From Polynucleobacter sp. 86C-FISCH (GTDB taxonomy: Bacteria; Pseudomonadota; Gammaproteobacteria; Burkholderiales; Burkholderiaceae): a stretch of 64,000 nucleotides of DNA. The stretch lies in assembly GCF_018882415.1 (NCBI RefSeq), contig NZ_JACVOL010000001.1, forward strand, positions 1,775,531-1,839,530, written 5' to 3'. A program made the position numbers and the translations under genes. Positions 28,823-38,577 of the stretch are shown here, piece by piece. The notes under the pieces were generated by a model that saw only the letters and a program-made list of their open reading frames with translations, did not search any database and was not told the origin of the DNA. Every line of letters starts with the position of its first letter. Positions within the stretch are counted from its first letter, which is position 1.

Positions 28823-29938
28823 ATGGGTGATTCAGCTAACGGCCTGATTAATAGACCAATTTTGGCCTCTATTCATACTGCCGCCTTTCAGCATAATTTA
28901 AACCGAGTTCGAGAATTGGCGCCAGAGTCCAAGATCTGGTCGGTTATTAAGGCGCGTGCCTATGGCCATTGCTTTGATGCTGCCCTAAAGGGCCTTGCTT
29001 CTACAGATGGCTTTGCTCTATTGGATATTCAGGATGCAGCATGGTTGCGTCAACACGGCTGGAAGGGCCGAATACTGCTTTTAGAAGGCTTTTTTCATGA
29101 AAATGAGCTCAGCCTTGCAGAAGAGTTGGCTTGCGATTTGGTGGTTCATTGCGAAGCCCAGGTTGAATGGCTTGAGCGCTTCAAAGCCAAAAACCATAAG
29201 CCATTTAATGTCTTTCTCAAAATGAATACCGGCATGAACCGCTTAGGCTTCAAAGCAGATAGCTACAGAACGGCATTTCACCGTTTGCATGCTGCTGGCT
29301 ATCACATGCACCACATGACTCATTTTGCTAATGCGGATCAGGTTGATCAATCTCCGACAGTTGGTGCTCAGCAAGAGTTGTTTAGCCAAACTATTGAGGG
29401 GTTAGAAGGCTCCACTTCACTGGCCAATTCTGCGGCTATTTTGTGGCATCGAAATGCATTGGGTGATTGGGTCCGTCCCGGCATCATGCTTTATGGTGCA
29501 TCACCAACAGGACTTCATGCCGATATTGAGCATTCCAATCTACAAGCGGTTATGCAGTTACATAGTGAAATTATTGATATTCAGGATCTGCAGAAGGGCG
29601 ATCGTATTGGTTATGGTGGTCGCTATGAAGCAAAGGAAGCTATGCGTGTAGGTATCGTAGCTTGTGGTTATGCAGATGGATATCCGCGGCACGCTAAAGA
29701 CGGTACCCCAGTTTGGGTTGCTCAAGGTAAAGAAGGAGTTATTTGTCCTTTGGTGGGAAGAGTTTCCATGGACATGTTGGCGATTGATTTGCGAAATGCG
29801 CCTAATGCAAATATTGGCACCTCTGTTCAGCTTTGGGGAGACAAAGTTCCAGTGGATGATGTTGCGCAAATGAGCGACACGATTGGGTACGAATTACTTT
29901 GTGCCGTTGCACCAAGAGTGCCTGTAGCTATCAAATAA
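28823..29938 (+). CDS. alr: Alanine racemase
   Basis: This PLP enzyme supplies D-alanine for peptidoglycan. The 371-residue protein has the PLP lysine K43 in VIKARAYGHC (most relatives have KANAYGHG), the barrel blocks FLKMNTGMNRLGF and THFANAD, and the catalytic tyrosine region DRIGYGGRYEA. A longer frame begins at 28805, but AAAGGAGGGG at 28808-28817 is placed for the ATG at 28823, which decides the start. TACAAT at 28793-28798 is a possible -10. A terminator follows immediately after the stop. Confidence 0.95.
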   Translation: MGDSANGLINRPILASIHTAAFQHNLNRVRELAPESKIWSVIKARAYGHCFDAALKGLASTDGFALLDIQDAAWLRQHGWKGRILLLEGFFHENELSLAEELACDLVVHCEAQVEWLERFKAKNHKPFNVFLKMNTGMNRLGFKADSYRTAFHRLHAAGYHMHHMTHFANADQVDQSPTVGAQQELFSQTIEGLEGSTSLANSAAILWHRNALGDWVRPGIMLYGASPTGLHADIEHSNLQAVMQLHSEIIDIQDLQKGDRIGYGGRYEAKEAMRVGIVACGYADGYPRHAKDGTPVWVAQGKEGVICPLVGRVSMDMLAIDLRNAPNANIGTSVQLWGDKVPVDDVAQMSDTIGYELLCAVAPRVPVAIK

Positions 29939-29964
29939 AAAATCCTCCAGTACGGAGGATTTTT
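29937..29964. terminator. Intrinsic terminator between alr and bamD
   Basis: AAAAATCCTCC and GGAGGATTTTT form a perfect hairpin with an AGTAC loop; A-tract and T-tract flanks make it work on both strands for the convergent alr and bamD genes. Confidence 0.88.
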
Positions 29965-29987
29965 ACTATGCACTTAATTCGTATTTA

Positions 29988-30875
29988 TTACTTATTCCAG
30001 AACTGCCACCAGCTGCGTTCTTTTTTAACGCGTTGACCAGTTAACATCATCTGGCTATCTGGGAAGTTCAGCTTAAATACACGCGCAGAGTCGTTGCTTA
30101 ATTGCGTCATGCCAAGTTTTTCGTATGACTTAGTCAGAATATAAAGCGCCTCTTCGACAGCGGGTGCGCGGTCATAATCTCGAATGACCAATTGAGCGCG
30201 ATTAGCGGCAGCCAAATAGGCACCACGTTGGTAGTAATAACGCGCAACGATGACATCCGCTTCGGCTAGAGAGTTAACGATATAGCGCATACGATCTAAG
30301 GCATCTGGCGCATATTTGCTATTAGGGAAACGCTCAACAACTACCTTGAACGATTCAAATGCTTCTTTAGCAGCTTTAGGATCGCGTTCACTCAGATCTT
30401 GTCCGGTAAATTTACCCAGCCATCCTAAGTCATCATTAAAGGTAATGAGACCTTTTAAGTAGTAAGCGTAATCGAGGTTCGGACTACCTTGGTGCAATTT
30501 AATAAAGCGATCAATAGCCACGAGCGCTTGAGTTTGTTCCTGAGCTTTCCAATAGCAATAAGCAGCGTTAATTTGCGCTTGTTGAGAATATGGTCCAAAT
30601 GGAAAACGAGCTTCAAGCTTCTCAAAGTATTTCCCGCACTTAGCAAAGTCAGCGTCGTTTAACTTGTCCGTAGCCTCTGAATAAAGTTTTGCCTCTGACC
30701 AGATGTCGGTATCGTCTTTATTGCCATCACTGCCTGCGCAACCACTCAAGAGAGTCAAGGCAAAAAGAAGTGCTAAAAGTAGGGCAATCGGCATGCCGCT
30801 GAAATTGCGACTCTTCTTTTGTGTGGAAGAATTCCCAGCAAGCCTTAAACTGGCGTCTGATATTACGTCGGACAT
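29988..30875 (-). CDS. bamD: Outer membrane protein assembly factor BamD
   Basis: BamD is the essential lipoprotein partner of BamA in beta-barrel insertion. The protein has a lipoprotein signal ending in the lipobox LLSGC (C46 from the chosen start), then five TPR-like repeats (FPFGPYSQQAQINAAYCYWKA, LITFNDDLGW, RFPNSKYAPDALDRM, YYYQRGAYLAAANRAQ). The signal is preceded by an unusually long N-region with KKSR; starts at 30902, 30875 or 30794 are possible, and 30875 avoids overlap with the divergent rluD start at 30896. The start is the only doubtful point. Confidence 0.92.
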   Translation of the reverse strand: MSDVISDASLRLAGNSSTQKKSRNFSGMPIALLLALLFALTLLSGCAGSDGNKDDTDIWSEAKLYSEATDKLNDADFAKCGKYFEKLEARFPFGPYSQQAQINAAYCYWKAQEQTQALVAIDRFIKLHQGSPNLDYAYYLKGLITFNDDLGWLGKFTGQDLSERDPKAAKEAFESFKVVVERFPNSKYAPDALDRMRYIVNSLAEADVIVARYYYQRGAYLAAANRAQLVIRDYDRAPAVEEALYILTKSYEKLGMTQLSNDSARVFKLNFPDSQMMLTGQRVKKERSWWQFWNK

Positions 30876-30895
30876 AACTGAAAGGCTCTCTAAGC

Positions 30896-31936
30896 GTGGC
30901 ATTGCCGCAAACTCCTGAATCGAATCCCATTGATTATATCGATGATGAGGATTTCATCTCCCTAGAAATACCTTTGGAGATGGCTGGCGAGCGCTTGGAC
31001 AAGGTGCTGGCGGGCTCTTTGCCTGATTATTCGCGAAATCGTCTCAAGGCTTGGGTTGAGGCTGGGGCGGTTATGGTCGATGGAAAGGTCACTAAAGCCC
31101 GCTATCTCCTCAGGGGTGGCGAGAGTATTAAGGTGTTTCCACAGGAGATGCCCGAGCAATTTGCATTTAGCCCAGAAAATATCGCTTTAGAGGTGGTTTA
31201 TGAGGATGATGACATCATTGTGGTCAATAAACCGCCTGGCTTAGTGGTACACCCAGCTGCTGGCAACTGGTCAGGCACTTTGCTAAATGGACTCCTTTTT
31301 CACTATCCTGAGTTAAAGATGCTTCCCAGGGCAGGCATTGTTCATCGTTTAGATAAAGACACCTCGGGCCTGATGGTGGTCGCAAGAACATCTCTAGCGC
31401 AAACCTCATTGGTGCGCCAATTGCAAGATAGAACAGTAGGGCGTCGCTATTTGGCGTGGGTTTGGGGGGATGCGCCAAGCCAAGGGAAGGTTCTGGCTTC
31501 CGTTGGCCGTGATCAGCGGGATCGCCTCAAAATGGCTGCAGGTAGCCCCCAAGGTAAGCCTGCGGCTACTTTGTTTCGTCGTTTAGCTAAAGGGCTTGTA
31601 AAAGAGTCCCCGGTCACCCTGTTGGAGTGCCGACTGGAAACTGGACGTACTCATCAAATTCGAGTCCATCTAGAGTCACTAGGATTTCCATTGGTTGGTG
31701 ATCCCGTCTATCGCAAAAAAACACCAGGGGTAGCAAAAGATATTCAATTTAGTCGCCAGGCCTTGCATGCTTTTGCACTAAGTCTTCAGCATCCAGTGAA
31801 AAACAAATTAATGACTTGGTTCCGTCTTCCTCCCCAGGACATATTAGATTTGTTGCCTCAACTGGAGATGAGCGATGAAGTACTGCCCAAAGATTCTGTG
31901 GTCCTAGCCTCTATACAAAATGAATCACAAGCATGA
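30896..31936 (+). CDS. rluD: 23S rRNA pseudouridine synthase RluD
   Basis: RluD makes pseudouridines 1911, 1915 and 1917 in helix 69 of 23S rRNA. The 346-residue protein has an N-terminal S4 domain (GERLDKVLAGSLPDYSRNRLKAWVEAG), then VVNKPPGLVVHP and the catalytic HRLDKDTSGLMV, and TGRTHQIRVHLESLGFPLVGD. Translation starts with GTG at 30896. It overlaps the pgeF start by four bases. Order bamD (divergent)-rluD-pgeF is standard in proteobacteria. Confidence 0.95.
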   Translation: MALPQTPESNPIDYIDDEDFISLEIPLEMAGERLDKVLAGSLPDYSRNRLKAWVEAGAVMVDGKVTKARYLLRGGESIKVFPQEMPEQFAFSPENIALEVVYEDDDIIVVNKPPGLVVHPAAGNWSGTLLNGLLFHYPELKMLPRAGIVHRLDKDTSGLMVVARTSLAQTSLVRQLQDRTVGRRYLAWVWGDAPSQGKVLASVGRDQRDRLKMAAGSPQGKPAATLFRRLAKGLVKESPVTLLECRLETGRTHQIRVHLESLGFPLVGDPVYRKKTPGVAKDIQFSRQALHAFALSLQHPVKNKLMTWFRLPPQDILDLLPQLEMSDEVLPKDSVVLASIQNESQA

Positions 31937-32694
31937 GTTTGATAAACCCTCAGTGGCAAGCCCCAGCTTTTGTAAAAGCGCAAGTTAGTACGCGAACTGG
32001 CGGGGTCAGTGCATCTCCCTTCGATTCTTTCAACCTGGGCGATCATGTTGGCGACCACATTGAAAACGTATTGGTAAATAGAGCAATCTTCACCAAGACC
32101 TTGCCTAACAAACCTTTATGGCTAAAGCAAACACATAGCACGGTAGTAAGCACCCCTGAAACACGCAGAGCAAAACCCGTTGATGTAATCGATGCTGATG
32201 CATCAGTCACCAATATCGCGAATGAAGTCCTAGTGATCATGACTGCGGATTGTTTGCCAGCGCTCTTTACTAATTCAACAGGGACTGTTGTTGGTGCAGC
32301 ACATGCCGGATGGAGGGGGCTTTGCGCTGGAGTTTTGGAAAACACCGTCGCTGAAATGCTGCATCTATCCAATGAAATCTCAGCATCTGATTTGCTAGTC
32401 TGGCTGGGGCCTGCAATAGGACCAGAGTCATTTGAAGTGGGCGAGGATGTTGTAAAGGCGTTTAGAGATTCTGGATTACCTTTTTCAGAAGAGGCATTTA
32501 AGCCTATTGCTGGTAAATCTGGAAAATTTTTAGCTGATATTTATCGTTTGGCTAGTGATCGTCTGCAAGCCTGTGGAGTGACATCAATATTTGGTGGTGA
32601 ATACTGCACTGTGAGAGATGGTGAACAGTTTTTCTCATACCGACGTGATGGTGAAACAGGTAGATTTGCATCGGCCATTTGGATTGCAAAATAA
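31933..32694 (+). CDS. pgeF: Multicopper-oxidase-like purine nucleoside phosphorylase PgeF (YfiH)
   Basis: Proteins of this DUF152 family are found next to rluD and are reported to act as purine nucleoside phosphorylases and, in E. coli, to edit peptidoglycan precursors carrying L-Ser. The 253-residue protein shows LKQTHSTVV, the metal-site MTADCLPALF and AAHAGWRGL, WLGPAIG, and the closing FFSYRRDGETGRFASAIWI. It overlaps rluD by ATGA. Catalytic details are family knowledge only. Confidence 0.9.
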   Translation: MSLINPQWQAPAFVKAQVSTRTGGVSASPFDSFNLGDHVGDHIENVLVNRAIFTKTLPNKPLWLKQTHSTVVSTPETRRAKPVDVIDADASVTNIANEVLVIMTADCLPALFTNSTGTVVGAAHAGWRGLCAGVLENTVAEMLHLSNEISASDLLVWLGPAIGPESFEVGEDVVKAFRDSGLPFSEEAFKPIAGKSGKFLADIYRLASDRLQACGVTSIFGGEYCTVRDGEQFFSYRRDGETGRFASAIWIAK

Positions 32695-32784
32695 ATAACA
32701 TGTCATTCTATGAGGGTAACTACTAGATTCTCTCTAGGGCTAGGGTTATTGCGTATAACTCTATAGTGCTTAAGGGCGGAGAAT

Positions 32785-32806
32785 GTCTCTAACTAATCGA
32801 AGAGAC
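32785..32806 (+). promoter_or_regulatory. Hairpin in the phaC leader covering the ribosome-binding region
   Basis: GTCTCT (32785-32790) and AGAGAC (32801-32806) can form a perfect 6-bp stem with a 10-base loop. The second arm contains the purine-rich AGAGA stretch 5-10 bases before the phaC ATG, the only Shine-Dalgarno candidate. It could damp phaC translation. Short stems of this size may also be chance. Confidence 0.35.
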
Positions 32807-32810
32807 TACT

Positions 32811-34448
32811 ATGTTTGCAGGCATGAATACCGGTGCAACGCCATCTTTGGCGCCGCATCACATGGCACTAATTCCGCCAGAGCGTTTATCTGAAATCCAA
32901 AAAGAATATTTCACAGAACTAGCGCACATCGCAACCAATCCTGAAGCGATTGAAGTTAAAGATCGTCGTTTTGCAGGAAAGGCATGGCACTCCTCATGGA
33001 GCAAAGTCATTGCCGCAACTTACTTGCTGAACTCTAAGCATTTAATGGCTTTAGCTAAAGCCGTGGAAACAGATGAAAAGTCTAAACAGAAAATTCTGTT
33101 CACAACTGAGCAGATGATTGATGCGCTTTCACCATCCAACTTTATTGCTACCAACCCAGAGGTTCTAGAGAGCATCATCAGCACCCAAGGGCAATCCATT
33201 CAAAAAGGGATTGTGAATTTATTGGGGGATATGAAAAAAGGTAAGGTCTCTCAAACGGATGAGTCTGCCTTCGAGGTTGGAAAAAATATTGCCACAACCG
33301 AAGGTCATGTGGTGTTCCGCAATGATCTCTTTGAATTAATTCAGTACACACCATTAACTGAGCAAGTATTTGAGCGCCCTTATTTAATGGTGCCGCCGTG
33401 TATCAATAAATACTACATTCTGGATTTGCAACCAGACAACTCTGTAGTTCGACATATGGTGAGCCAAGGTCACACCGTATTTTTGGTTTCCTGGAAGAAT
33501 CCAGATGCCTCCATGGCTGAAGTCAGCTGGGATGACTACGTTGGTAAGGGCGTCATTAAAGCGATTGAAGTGGTTAAAGATATTGGTGACACCAAGCAAA
33601 TCAATATCTTGGGATTCTGCGTTGGTGGCACCTTAACCACCTCCGCATTGGCAGTGTTGGCTGCGCGCGATGAGCATCCGGCTGCTAGCTTGACCTTGTT
33701 TACGACCTTATTGGATTTCACTAATACCGGCATTCTGGATGTCTTTATTGATGAAGGCATGGTCGAGATGCGTGAGAACACCATCGGCGGCAAGGGTGGC
33801 AAATACGGCATGATGTCTGGCTTAGATTTGGGTAATACCTTTTCTTTCTTGCGCCCCAATGATTTGGTTTGGAATTATGTTGTGGAGAACTATCTCAAAG
33901 GTAATTCGCCTCCGCCATTCGACTTGCTATATTGGAATGGTGATTCAACGAACTTGCCTGGTGCAATGTATTGCTGGTATTTGCGCCACACTTATTTGCA
34001 AAATGATTTGGTTAAACCAGGTAAAGTCAAAATTTGTGGCGAGAAGATTGATCTCGGTAAGATTAAATGCCCGGCGTATTTATATGCCTCACAAGAGGAT
34101 CATATTGTTCCGTGGCAATCTGCTTATGAATCCACTCATATTCTCCAGGGTAAGAATCGTTTTGTTTTAGGTGCTTCGGGTCATATTGCCGGTGTAATTA
34201 ATCCACCGGCAAAAAAGAAGCGCTACTACTTTGAAAACAACAAACTTGCCCCAACAGCAGCTGAATGGCTAGAGGGCGCTAAACAAATTCCTGGAAGCTG
34301 GTGGCCGGATTACACCAAATGGCTTGAGCAATTTGGTGGCGAGAAAAAGCCAGCAAGTACTACCTTTGGTAATGCTAAGTACAAAAAAATGGAATCAGCA
34401 CCTGGTGTGTATGTCAAAGAAAAAGCAACACCAGAAATCACAAACTAA
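32811..34448 (+). CDS. phaC: Class I poly(3-hydroxyalkanoate) synthase PhaC
   Basis: PhaC polymerises 3-hydroxyacyl-CoA into storage polyester at the granule surface. The 545-residue protein has the synthase lipase-like box with catalytic cysteine C270 (ILGFCVGGT), the aspartate in YASQEDHIVPW and the histidine in GASGHIAGVINPP, plus WWPDYTKWLEQ near the end. No phaE partner is present, in keeping with class I. phaB follows after 29 bases and phaR lies downstream. Confidence 0.96.
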   Translation: MFAGMNTGATPSLAPHHMALIPPERLSEIQKEYFTELAHIATNPEAIEVKDRRFAGKAWHSSWSKVIAATYLLNSKHLMALAKAVETDEKSKQKILFTTEQMIDALSPSNFIATNPEVLESIISTQGQSIQKGIVNLLGDMKKGKVSQTDESAFEVGKNIATTEGHVVFRNDLFELIQYTPLTEQVFERPYLMVPPCINKYYILDLQPDNSVVRHMVSQGHTVFLVSWKNPDASMAEVSWDDYVGKGVIKAIEVVKDIGDTKQINILGFCVGGTLTTSALAVLAARDEHPAASLTLFTTLLDFTNTGILDVFIDEGMVEMRENTIGGKGGKYGMMSGLDLGNTFSFLRPNDLVWNYVVENYLKGNSPPPFDLLYWNGDSTNLPGAMYCWYLRHTYLQNDLVKPGKVKICGEKIDLGKIKCPAYLYASQEDHIVPWQSAYESTHILQGKNRFVLGASGHIAGVINPPAKKKRYYFENNKLAPTAAEWLEGAKQIPGSWWPDYTKWLEQFGGEKKPASTTFGNAKYKKMESAPGVYVKEKATPEITN

Positions 34449-34477
34449 TTAACGAAGGTTTTTAAAAGGGGAAAGTA

Positions 34478-35218
34478 ATGTCTCAAAAAGTCGCATATGT
34501 AACTGGTGGTATGGGTGGTATTGGTACCGCTATTTGTCAACGTCTTGCTAAAGACGGCTTTAAGGTGATCGCTGGTTGTGGTCCAAATTCACCACGTAAA
34601 GACCGCTGGTTGGGTGAGCAAAAGGCACTAGGTTATGACTTTATTGCTTCCGAGGGTAACGTTTCTGACTGGGATAGCACGGTTGCCGCTTTTGAAAAGG
34701 TTAAGGCTGAAGTTGGTCGCGTGGACGTACTGGTAAACAATGCCGGCATTACACGTGACAGCGTATTCCGTAAGATGACTCCAGATGCATGGAAAGCGGT
34801 TATTGATACCAACTTGAACTCATTGTTTAACGTAACCAAGCAAGTGATTGATGGCATGGTTGAAAACAATTGGGGTCGCATTATCAATATTTCCTCTGTA
34901 AATGGTCAAAAGGGCCAATTTGGTCAGGCAAACTACTCAACAGCTAAGGCGGGCCTGCATGGTTTCACTATGGCTTTGGCTCAAGAGGTGGCTACCAAAG
35001 GCGTTACCGTGAATACGGTTTCTCCTGGTTACATTGGTACAGATATGGTCAAAGCAATCCGTGAGGACGTTTTAGAAAAGATTGTCTCTGGTATCCCTGT
35101 GAAACGTTTAGGCACTCCCGAGGAAATCGCTTCTATTTGCTGTTGGATTGCATCTGATGATGGTGGCTATGCTACTGGCGCTGATTTCTCATTAAACGGC
35201 GGTATTCATACCGGCTAA
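34478..35218 (+). CDS. phaB: Acetoacetyl-CoA reductase PhaB
   Basis: PhaB reduces acetoacetyl-CoA to (R)-3-hydroxybutyryl-CoA, usually with NADPH, to feed PhaC. The 246-residue SDR protein has the cofactor loop VTGGMGGIGTAI, NNAGITRD, and the catalytic serine (INISSVNGQKGQFGQ) and YSTAKAG tyrosine/lysine pair, ending SLNGGIHTG. AAGGGGAA precedes the ATG. It is downstream of phaC in the same operon. Confidence 0.95.
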   Translation: MSQKVAYVTGGMGGIGTAICQRLAKDGFKVIAGCGPNSPRKDRWLGEQKALGYDFIASEGNVSDWDSTVAAFEKVKAEVGRVDVLVNNAGITRDSVFRKMTPDAWKAVIDTNLNSLFNVTKQVIDGMVENNWGRIINISSVNGQKGQFGQANYSTAKAGLHGFTMALAQEVATKGVTVNTVSPGYIGTDMVKAIREDVLEKIVSGIPVKRLGTPEEIASICCWIASDDGGYATGADFSLNGGIHTG

Positions 35219-35220
35219 TA

Positions 35221-35259
35221 TTGCACTGCAGCAATTATTAGAGTATTTGCAGTGCGCAA
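35221..35259. promoter_or_regulatory. TGCA-rich inverted repeat between phaB and phaR
   Basis: TTGCACTGCA (35221-35230) is mirrored by TGCAGTGCGCAA (35248-35259), with one extra pair of bases in the second arm and a 17-base AT-rich centre. PhaR regulators are known to bind TGC-rich repeats near pha genes, so this is a candidate PhaR operator for phaR itself. A transcript hairpin ending the phaCB message is the other possibility; no U-run follows. Confidence 0.45.
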
Positions 35260-35336
35260 CACAGCGTATTTACCTTTTGGTCAAACTAGGGATAAACTAC
35301 GCTGATGTTGCGATGCAGTAATGAGTAAGGAAAAAA

Positions 35337-35897
35337 ATGGTAACCCGCGCAAAACGAGCTGGCGAAGATCGGCTCATCAAGAAGTACCCAAATCGTCGTC
35401 TCTACGATACCCAGACCAGCACTTATGTCACGCTGTCTGACATCAAGAATTTAGTCATGGGCAGCGAAGTATTTAAAGTTGTTGATGCCAAAACTGAAGA
35501 AGATTTAACACGCAACATCTTGTTGCAAATTATTCTCGAGGAAGAGGCTGGTGGTGCACCTGTGTTTTCTTCCCAAATGCTTTCCCAAATTATTCGCTTT
35601 TATGGAAACTCCATGCAGGGCTTGATGGGTAATTATCTTGAGAAGACCATGCAGTCCTTTGTGGATATCCACAATAAGCTTGGTGATCAAACAAAGGGCT
35701 TGGGCGCTGGCAGTACACCAGAAGCTTGGTCTCAGATGATGAATATTCAGAACCCCCTCATGCAAGGCTTGATGGGTAACTACATGGAGCAGAGCAAAGA
35801 CCTCTTCATCAAAATGCAAGAGCAAATGCAGGGATCTCAGAATATTTTTGGCAACTTCCCATTTACGCCTCAGCCCAATAAAACTGAAAAAGAATAG
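35337..35897 (+). CDS. phaR: PHA synthesis repressor PhaR
   Basis: PhaR binds both DNA and PHA granules and represses phasin and its own gene until polymer appears. The 186-residue protein has the N-terminal DNA-binding/accumulation domain ([45 protein letters not shown]) and a C-terminal part with two similar [10 protein letters not shown] / [10 protein letters not shown] repeats and a Met/Gln-rich end. No phasin gene is in the window. rimO begins two bases after the stop. Confidence 0.94.
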   Translation: MVTRAKRAGEDRLIKKYPNRRLYDTQTSTYVTLSDIKNLVMGSEVFKVVDAKTEEDLTRNILLQIILEEEAGGAPVFSSQMLSQIIRFYGNSMQGLMGNYLEKTMQSFVDIHNKLGDQTKGLGAGSTPEAWSQMMNIQNPLMQGLMGNYMEQSKDLFIKMQEQMQGSQNIFGNFPFTPQPNKTEKE

Positions 35898-35899
35898 TT

Positions 35900-37258
35900 G
35901 TGGCAGGAAAAATAGGATTTGTATCCTTAGGCTGTCCTAAGGCGTTAGTAGATTCAGAGCTCATCCTTACGCAACTGAGTGCCGAAGGATATGAAACTGC
36001 CAAGGATTATTCCGGCGCAGATCTAGTGGTGGTTAATACCTGCGGCTTTATTGATTCCGCCGTTGAGGAAAGTCTTTCTGCAATTGGTGAGGCGCTTGCT
36101 GAAAATGGCAAGGTGATTGTTACTGGTTGCTTGGGCGCCAGAAAAAATGCAGACGGCTCTGATCTTATTCAGAGCATTCATCCTAAAGTCCTTGCCGTTA
36201 CAGGGCCGCACGCTACTGATGAAGTAATGCAAGCTATTCATTTGCATCTTCCCAAGCCACATGATCCATTTACAGACTTAGTTCCGCCAGCCGGCGTAAA
36301 GCTGACTCCTAAGCATTACGCCTATCTCAAGATTAGCGAAGGCTGCAATCATCGCTGTACTTTTTGCATCATTCCAAACATGCGGGGCGATTTGGTATCG
36401 CGTCCAATTGGTGAAGTATTGCTTGAGGCAAAGCGTTTATTTGAGTCGGGCGTAAAAGAATTATTGGTTGTCTCTCAAGATACCAGTGCTTATGGCGTTG
36501 ATATCCAATACCGTACTGGTTTCTGGGATGGTAAGCCTGTAAAAACCAAAATGTTTGATTTGGCAAACGCCTTAAATCAAATCGCGCGTGAACATCAAGC
36601 ATGGGTGCGTTTGCATTATGTCTATCCTTATCCGCATGTGGATGATGTTCTGCCATTGATGGCGGAGTTCTCAGAGCATGGTTACGGAGTTCTCCCATAC
36701 TTAGATATACCGTTGCAGCATGCGCATCCGGATGTGCTTAAGCGCATGAAGCGTCCTGCTAGCGGCGAGAAAAATATAGAACGCATCATGTCTTGGCGTG
36801 AAGCTTGTCCTGACCTGGTCATCAGAAGCACTTTCATTGCAGGCTTTCCTGGTGAGACTGAGGAAGAGTTCGAGTATTTACTCAACTTCTTGGATGAGGC
36901 ACAAATTGATAGGGCAGGTTGCTTTGCTTACTCGCCAGTAGAGGGTGCCACAGCAAACCAGTTAGATAATCCCGTGCCGGATGAAATTCGCGAAGAACGA
37001 CGTGCTCGCTTTATGGCAAAAGCAGAAGAAATCTCTATAAAGCGACTTGCTAAAAAAATAGGCAAACGTATTCAGGTCATTATTGATCGCGTCGATGAAT
37101 CGGGTGGAATTGGCAGAACTATTGGCGATGCCCCTGAAATTGATGGTTTGGTGAGGGTTTTGCCTGCCAGCAAGCCCTCTAAACGCTATCGTGCTGGCGA
37201 AATCATCCGCGCAACAGTCATTAGCTCCCAAGGGCATGACCTAATAGCCGAAACTTGA
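35900..37258 (+). CDS. rimO: Ribosomal protein S12 methylthiotransferase RimO
   Basis: RimO is a radical-SAM enzyme that adds a methylthio group to Asp89 of ribosomal protein S12. The 452-residue protein has an N-terminal UPF0004 domain with its cluster cysteines ([25 protein letters not shown]), the radical-SAM motif CNHRCTFC, and a C-terminal TRAM domain. It starts with GTG two bases after phaR, so it is co-transcribed with, and perhaps coupled to, a gene of unrelated function. Confidence 0.95.
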   Translation: MAGKIGFVSLGCPKALVDSELILTQLSAEGYETAKDYSGADLVVVNTCGFIDSAVEESLSAIGEALAENGKVIVTGCLGARKNADGSDLIQSIHPKVLAVTGPHATDEVMQAIHLHLPKPHDPFTDLVPPAGVKLTPKHYAYLKISEGCNHRCTFCIIPNMRGDLVSRPIGEVLLEAKRLFESGVKELLVVSQDTSAYGVDIQYRTGFWDGKPVKTKMFDLANALNQIAREHQAWVRLHYVYPYPHVDDVLPLMAEFSEHGYGVLPYLDIPLQHAHPDVLKRMKRPASGEKNIERIMSWREACPDLVIRSTFIAGFPGETEEEFEYLLNFLDEAQIDRAGCFAYSPVEGATANQLDNPVPDEIREERRARFMAKAEEISIKRLAKKIGKRIQVIIDRVDESGGIGRTIGDAPEIDGLVRVLPASKPSKRYRAGEIIRATVISSQGHDLIAET

Positions 37259-37350
37259 CGAATCGAATAAAACTGTCAGTTGGATTGCTTATTTAGTAAT
37301 TATTTAGTGCAGTGTCAGCCTAGTTATTGGGCTTAGCAAAGGGGATTGAT

Positions 37351-38535
37351 ATGAGTCGTGATGTCGTTGTCTTAAGTGCAGTTCGTTCCGCAATTGGCAC
37401 CTTTAATGGCGCCCTCAGTAGCTTAGAGCCATCAGAGCTCGGTGGCATTGTGATGAAAGAGGCGGTTGCACGCTCTGGTGTAGATCCAGCGTTAATTAAT
37501 TACGTGACCGTAGGAAATACGATTCCTACGGATAGTCGCTACGCTTATGTTGCTCGTGTTGCATCTATTCAAGCAGGTCTTCCAATGGAATCTGTTGCGA
37601 TGGCATTGAATCGTTTGTGCAGCTCCGGCTTGCAAGCAATTGTGACCACTGCTCAGCAAATTATGTTGGGTGATTGCGACTACGGCGTTGGCGGTGGCGT
37701 TGAAGTAATGTCACGCGGCATGTATGGTTCACCAGCAATGCGCAGCGGCGCACGTATGGGTGATACCAAGATGCTTGACTTGATGGTTGCTGTTTTAACA
37801 GACCCATTTGGTGTTGGCCATATGGGCGTTACAGCAGAAAACCTGGTTGAAAAATGGAAGCTGACACGCGATGAGCAAGATGCTCTTGCGGTTGAATCCC
37901 ATCGTCGTGCTGCGAATGCAATTAAAGAAGGTCGCTTCAAATCTCAGATTGTTCCAATCACCATCAAAACTCGTAAGGGTGATGTAGTGTTTGATACTGA
38001 TGAGCACGTCAAGCCAGACACCACTATGGAAACATTGGCTAAGATGAAGGCCGTGTTTAAGAAAGAAGGCGGTTCTGTTACTGCTGGTAACGCATCAGGC
38101 ATTAACGACGGTGCTGCATTCTTCGTCTTGGCAGATGCTGAGACAGCTAAGAAAGCCGGACACAAGCCAATCGCACGATTAGTATCCTATGCTGTTGCTG
38201 GTGTGCCAAACCACATCATGGGTGAAGGCCCAATTCCTGCGACTAAATTAGCTCTCGAGCGCGCTGGTCTCAAATTGGATCAAATCGATGTGATTGAGTC
38301 TAACGAAGCTTTTGCTGCGCAAGCATTAGCTGTGACTAAAGGTTTAGGTTTAGACCCAGCTAAGACCAACGTGAATGGTGGGGCGATTGCATTGGGTCAC
38401 CCAATTGGTTGCTCTGGAGCAGCTATTGCAACTAAGGCAATTCATGAGCTACACCGTGTTCAAGGCAAATACGCTTTGGTAACAATGTGTATTGGTGGCG
38501 GCCAAGGTATTGCTACTATTTTTGAGCGCCTCTAA
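37351..38535 (+). CDS. Acetyl-CoA C-acetyltransferase (thiolase, PhaA/BktB-like)
   Basis: The thiolase condenses two acetyl-CoA to acetoacetyl-CoA, the first PHA step. The 394-residue protein has the nucleophilic cysteine in NRLCSSGLQAI, GGAIALGHPIGCSGA with the catalytic histidine, and the C-terminal cysteine in CIGGGQGIA. A TTG at 37327 is in frame, but AAAGGGG at 37339-37345 points to the ATG at 37351. Biosynthetic use is inferred from phaC, phaB and phaR upstream; a BktB-like enzyme accepting propionyl-CoA is also possible. Confidence 0.93.
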   Translation: MSRDVVVLSAVRSAIGTFNGALSSLEPSELGGIVMKEAVARSGVDPALINYVTVGNTIPTDSRYAYVARVASIQAGLPMESVAMALNRLCSSGLQAIVTTAQQIMLGDCDYGVGGGVEVMSRGMYGSPAMRSGARMGDTKMLDLMVAVLTDPFGVGHMGVTAENLVEKWKLTRDEQDALAVESHRRAANAIKEGRFKSQIVPITIKTRKGDVVFDTDEHVKPDTTMETLAKMKAVFKKEGGSVTAGNASGINDGAAFFVLADAETAKKAGHKPIARLVSYAVAGVPNHIMGEGPIPATKLALERAGLKLDQIDVIESNEAFAAQALAVTKGLGLDPAKTNVNGGAIALGHPIGCSGAAIATKAIHELHRVQGKYALVTMCIGGGQGIATIFERL

Positions 38536-38545
38536 AAGAATTACC

Positions 38546-38577
38546 CTGATCTCTTAGGTAAAAGCTTAAGAGATCAG
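38546..38577. terminator. 11-bp inverted repeat between thiolase and serB, candidate terminator
   Basis: CTGATCTCTTA and TAAGAGATCAG are exact complements with a 10-base loop, between two convergent genes; the second arm covers the last codons of serB. No T-tract follows on either strand, so it may act as a transcript-end stabiliser rather than an intrinsic terminator. Confidence 0.5.
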
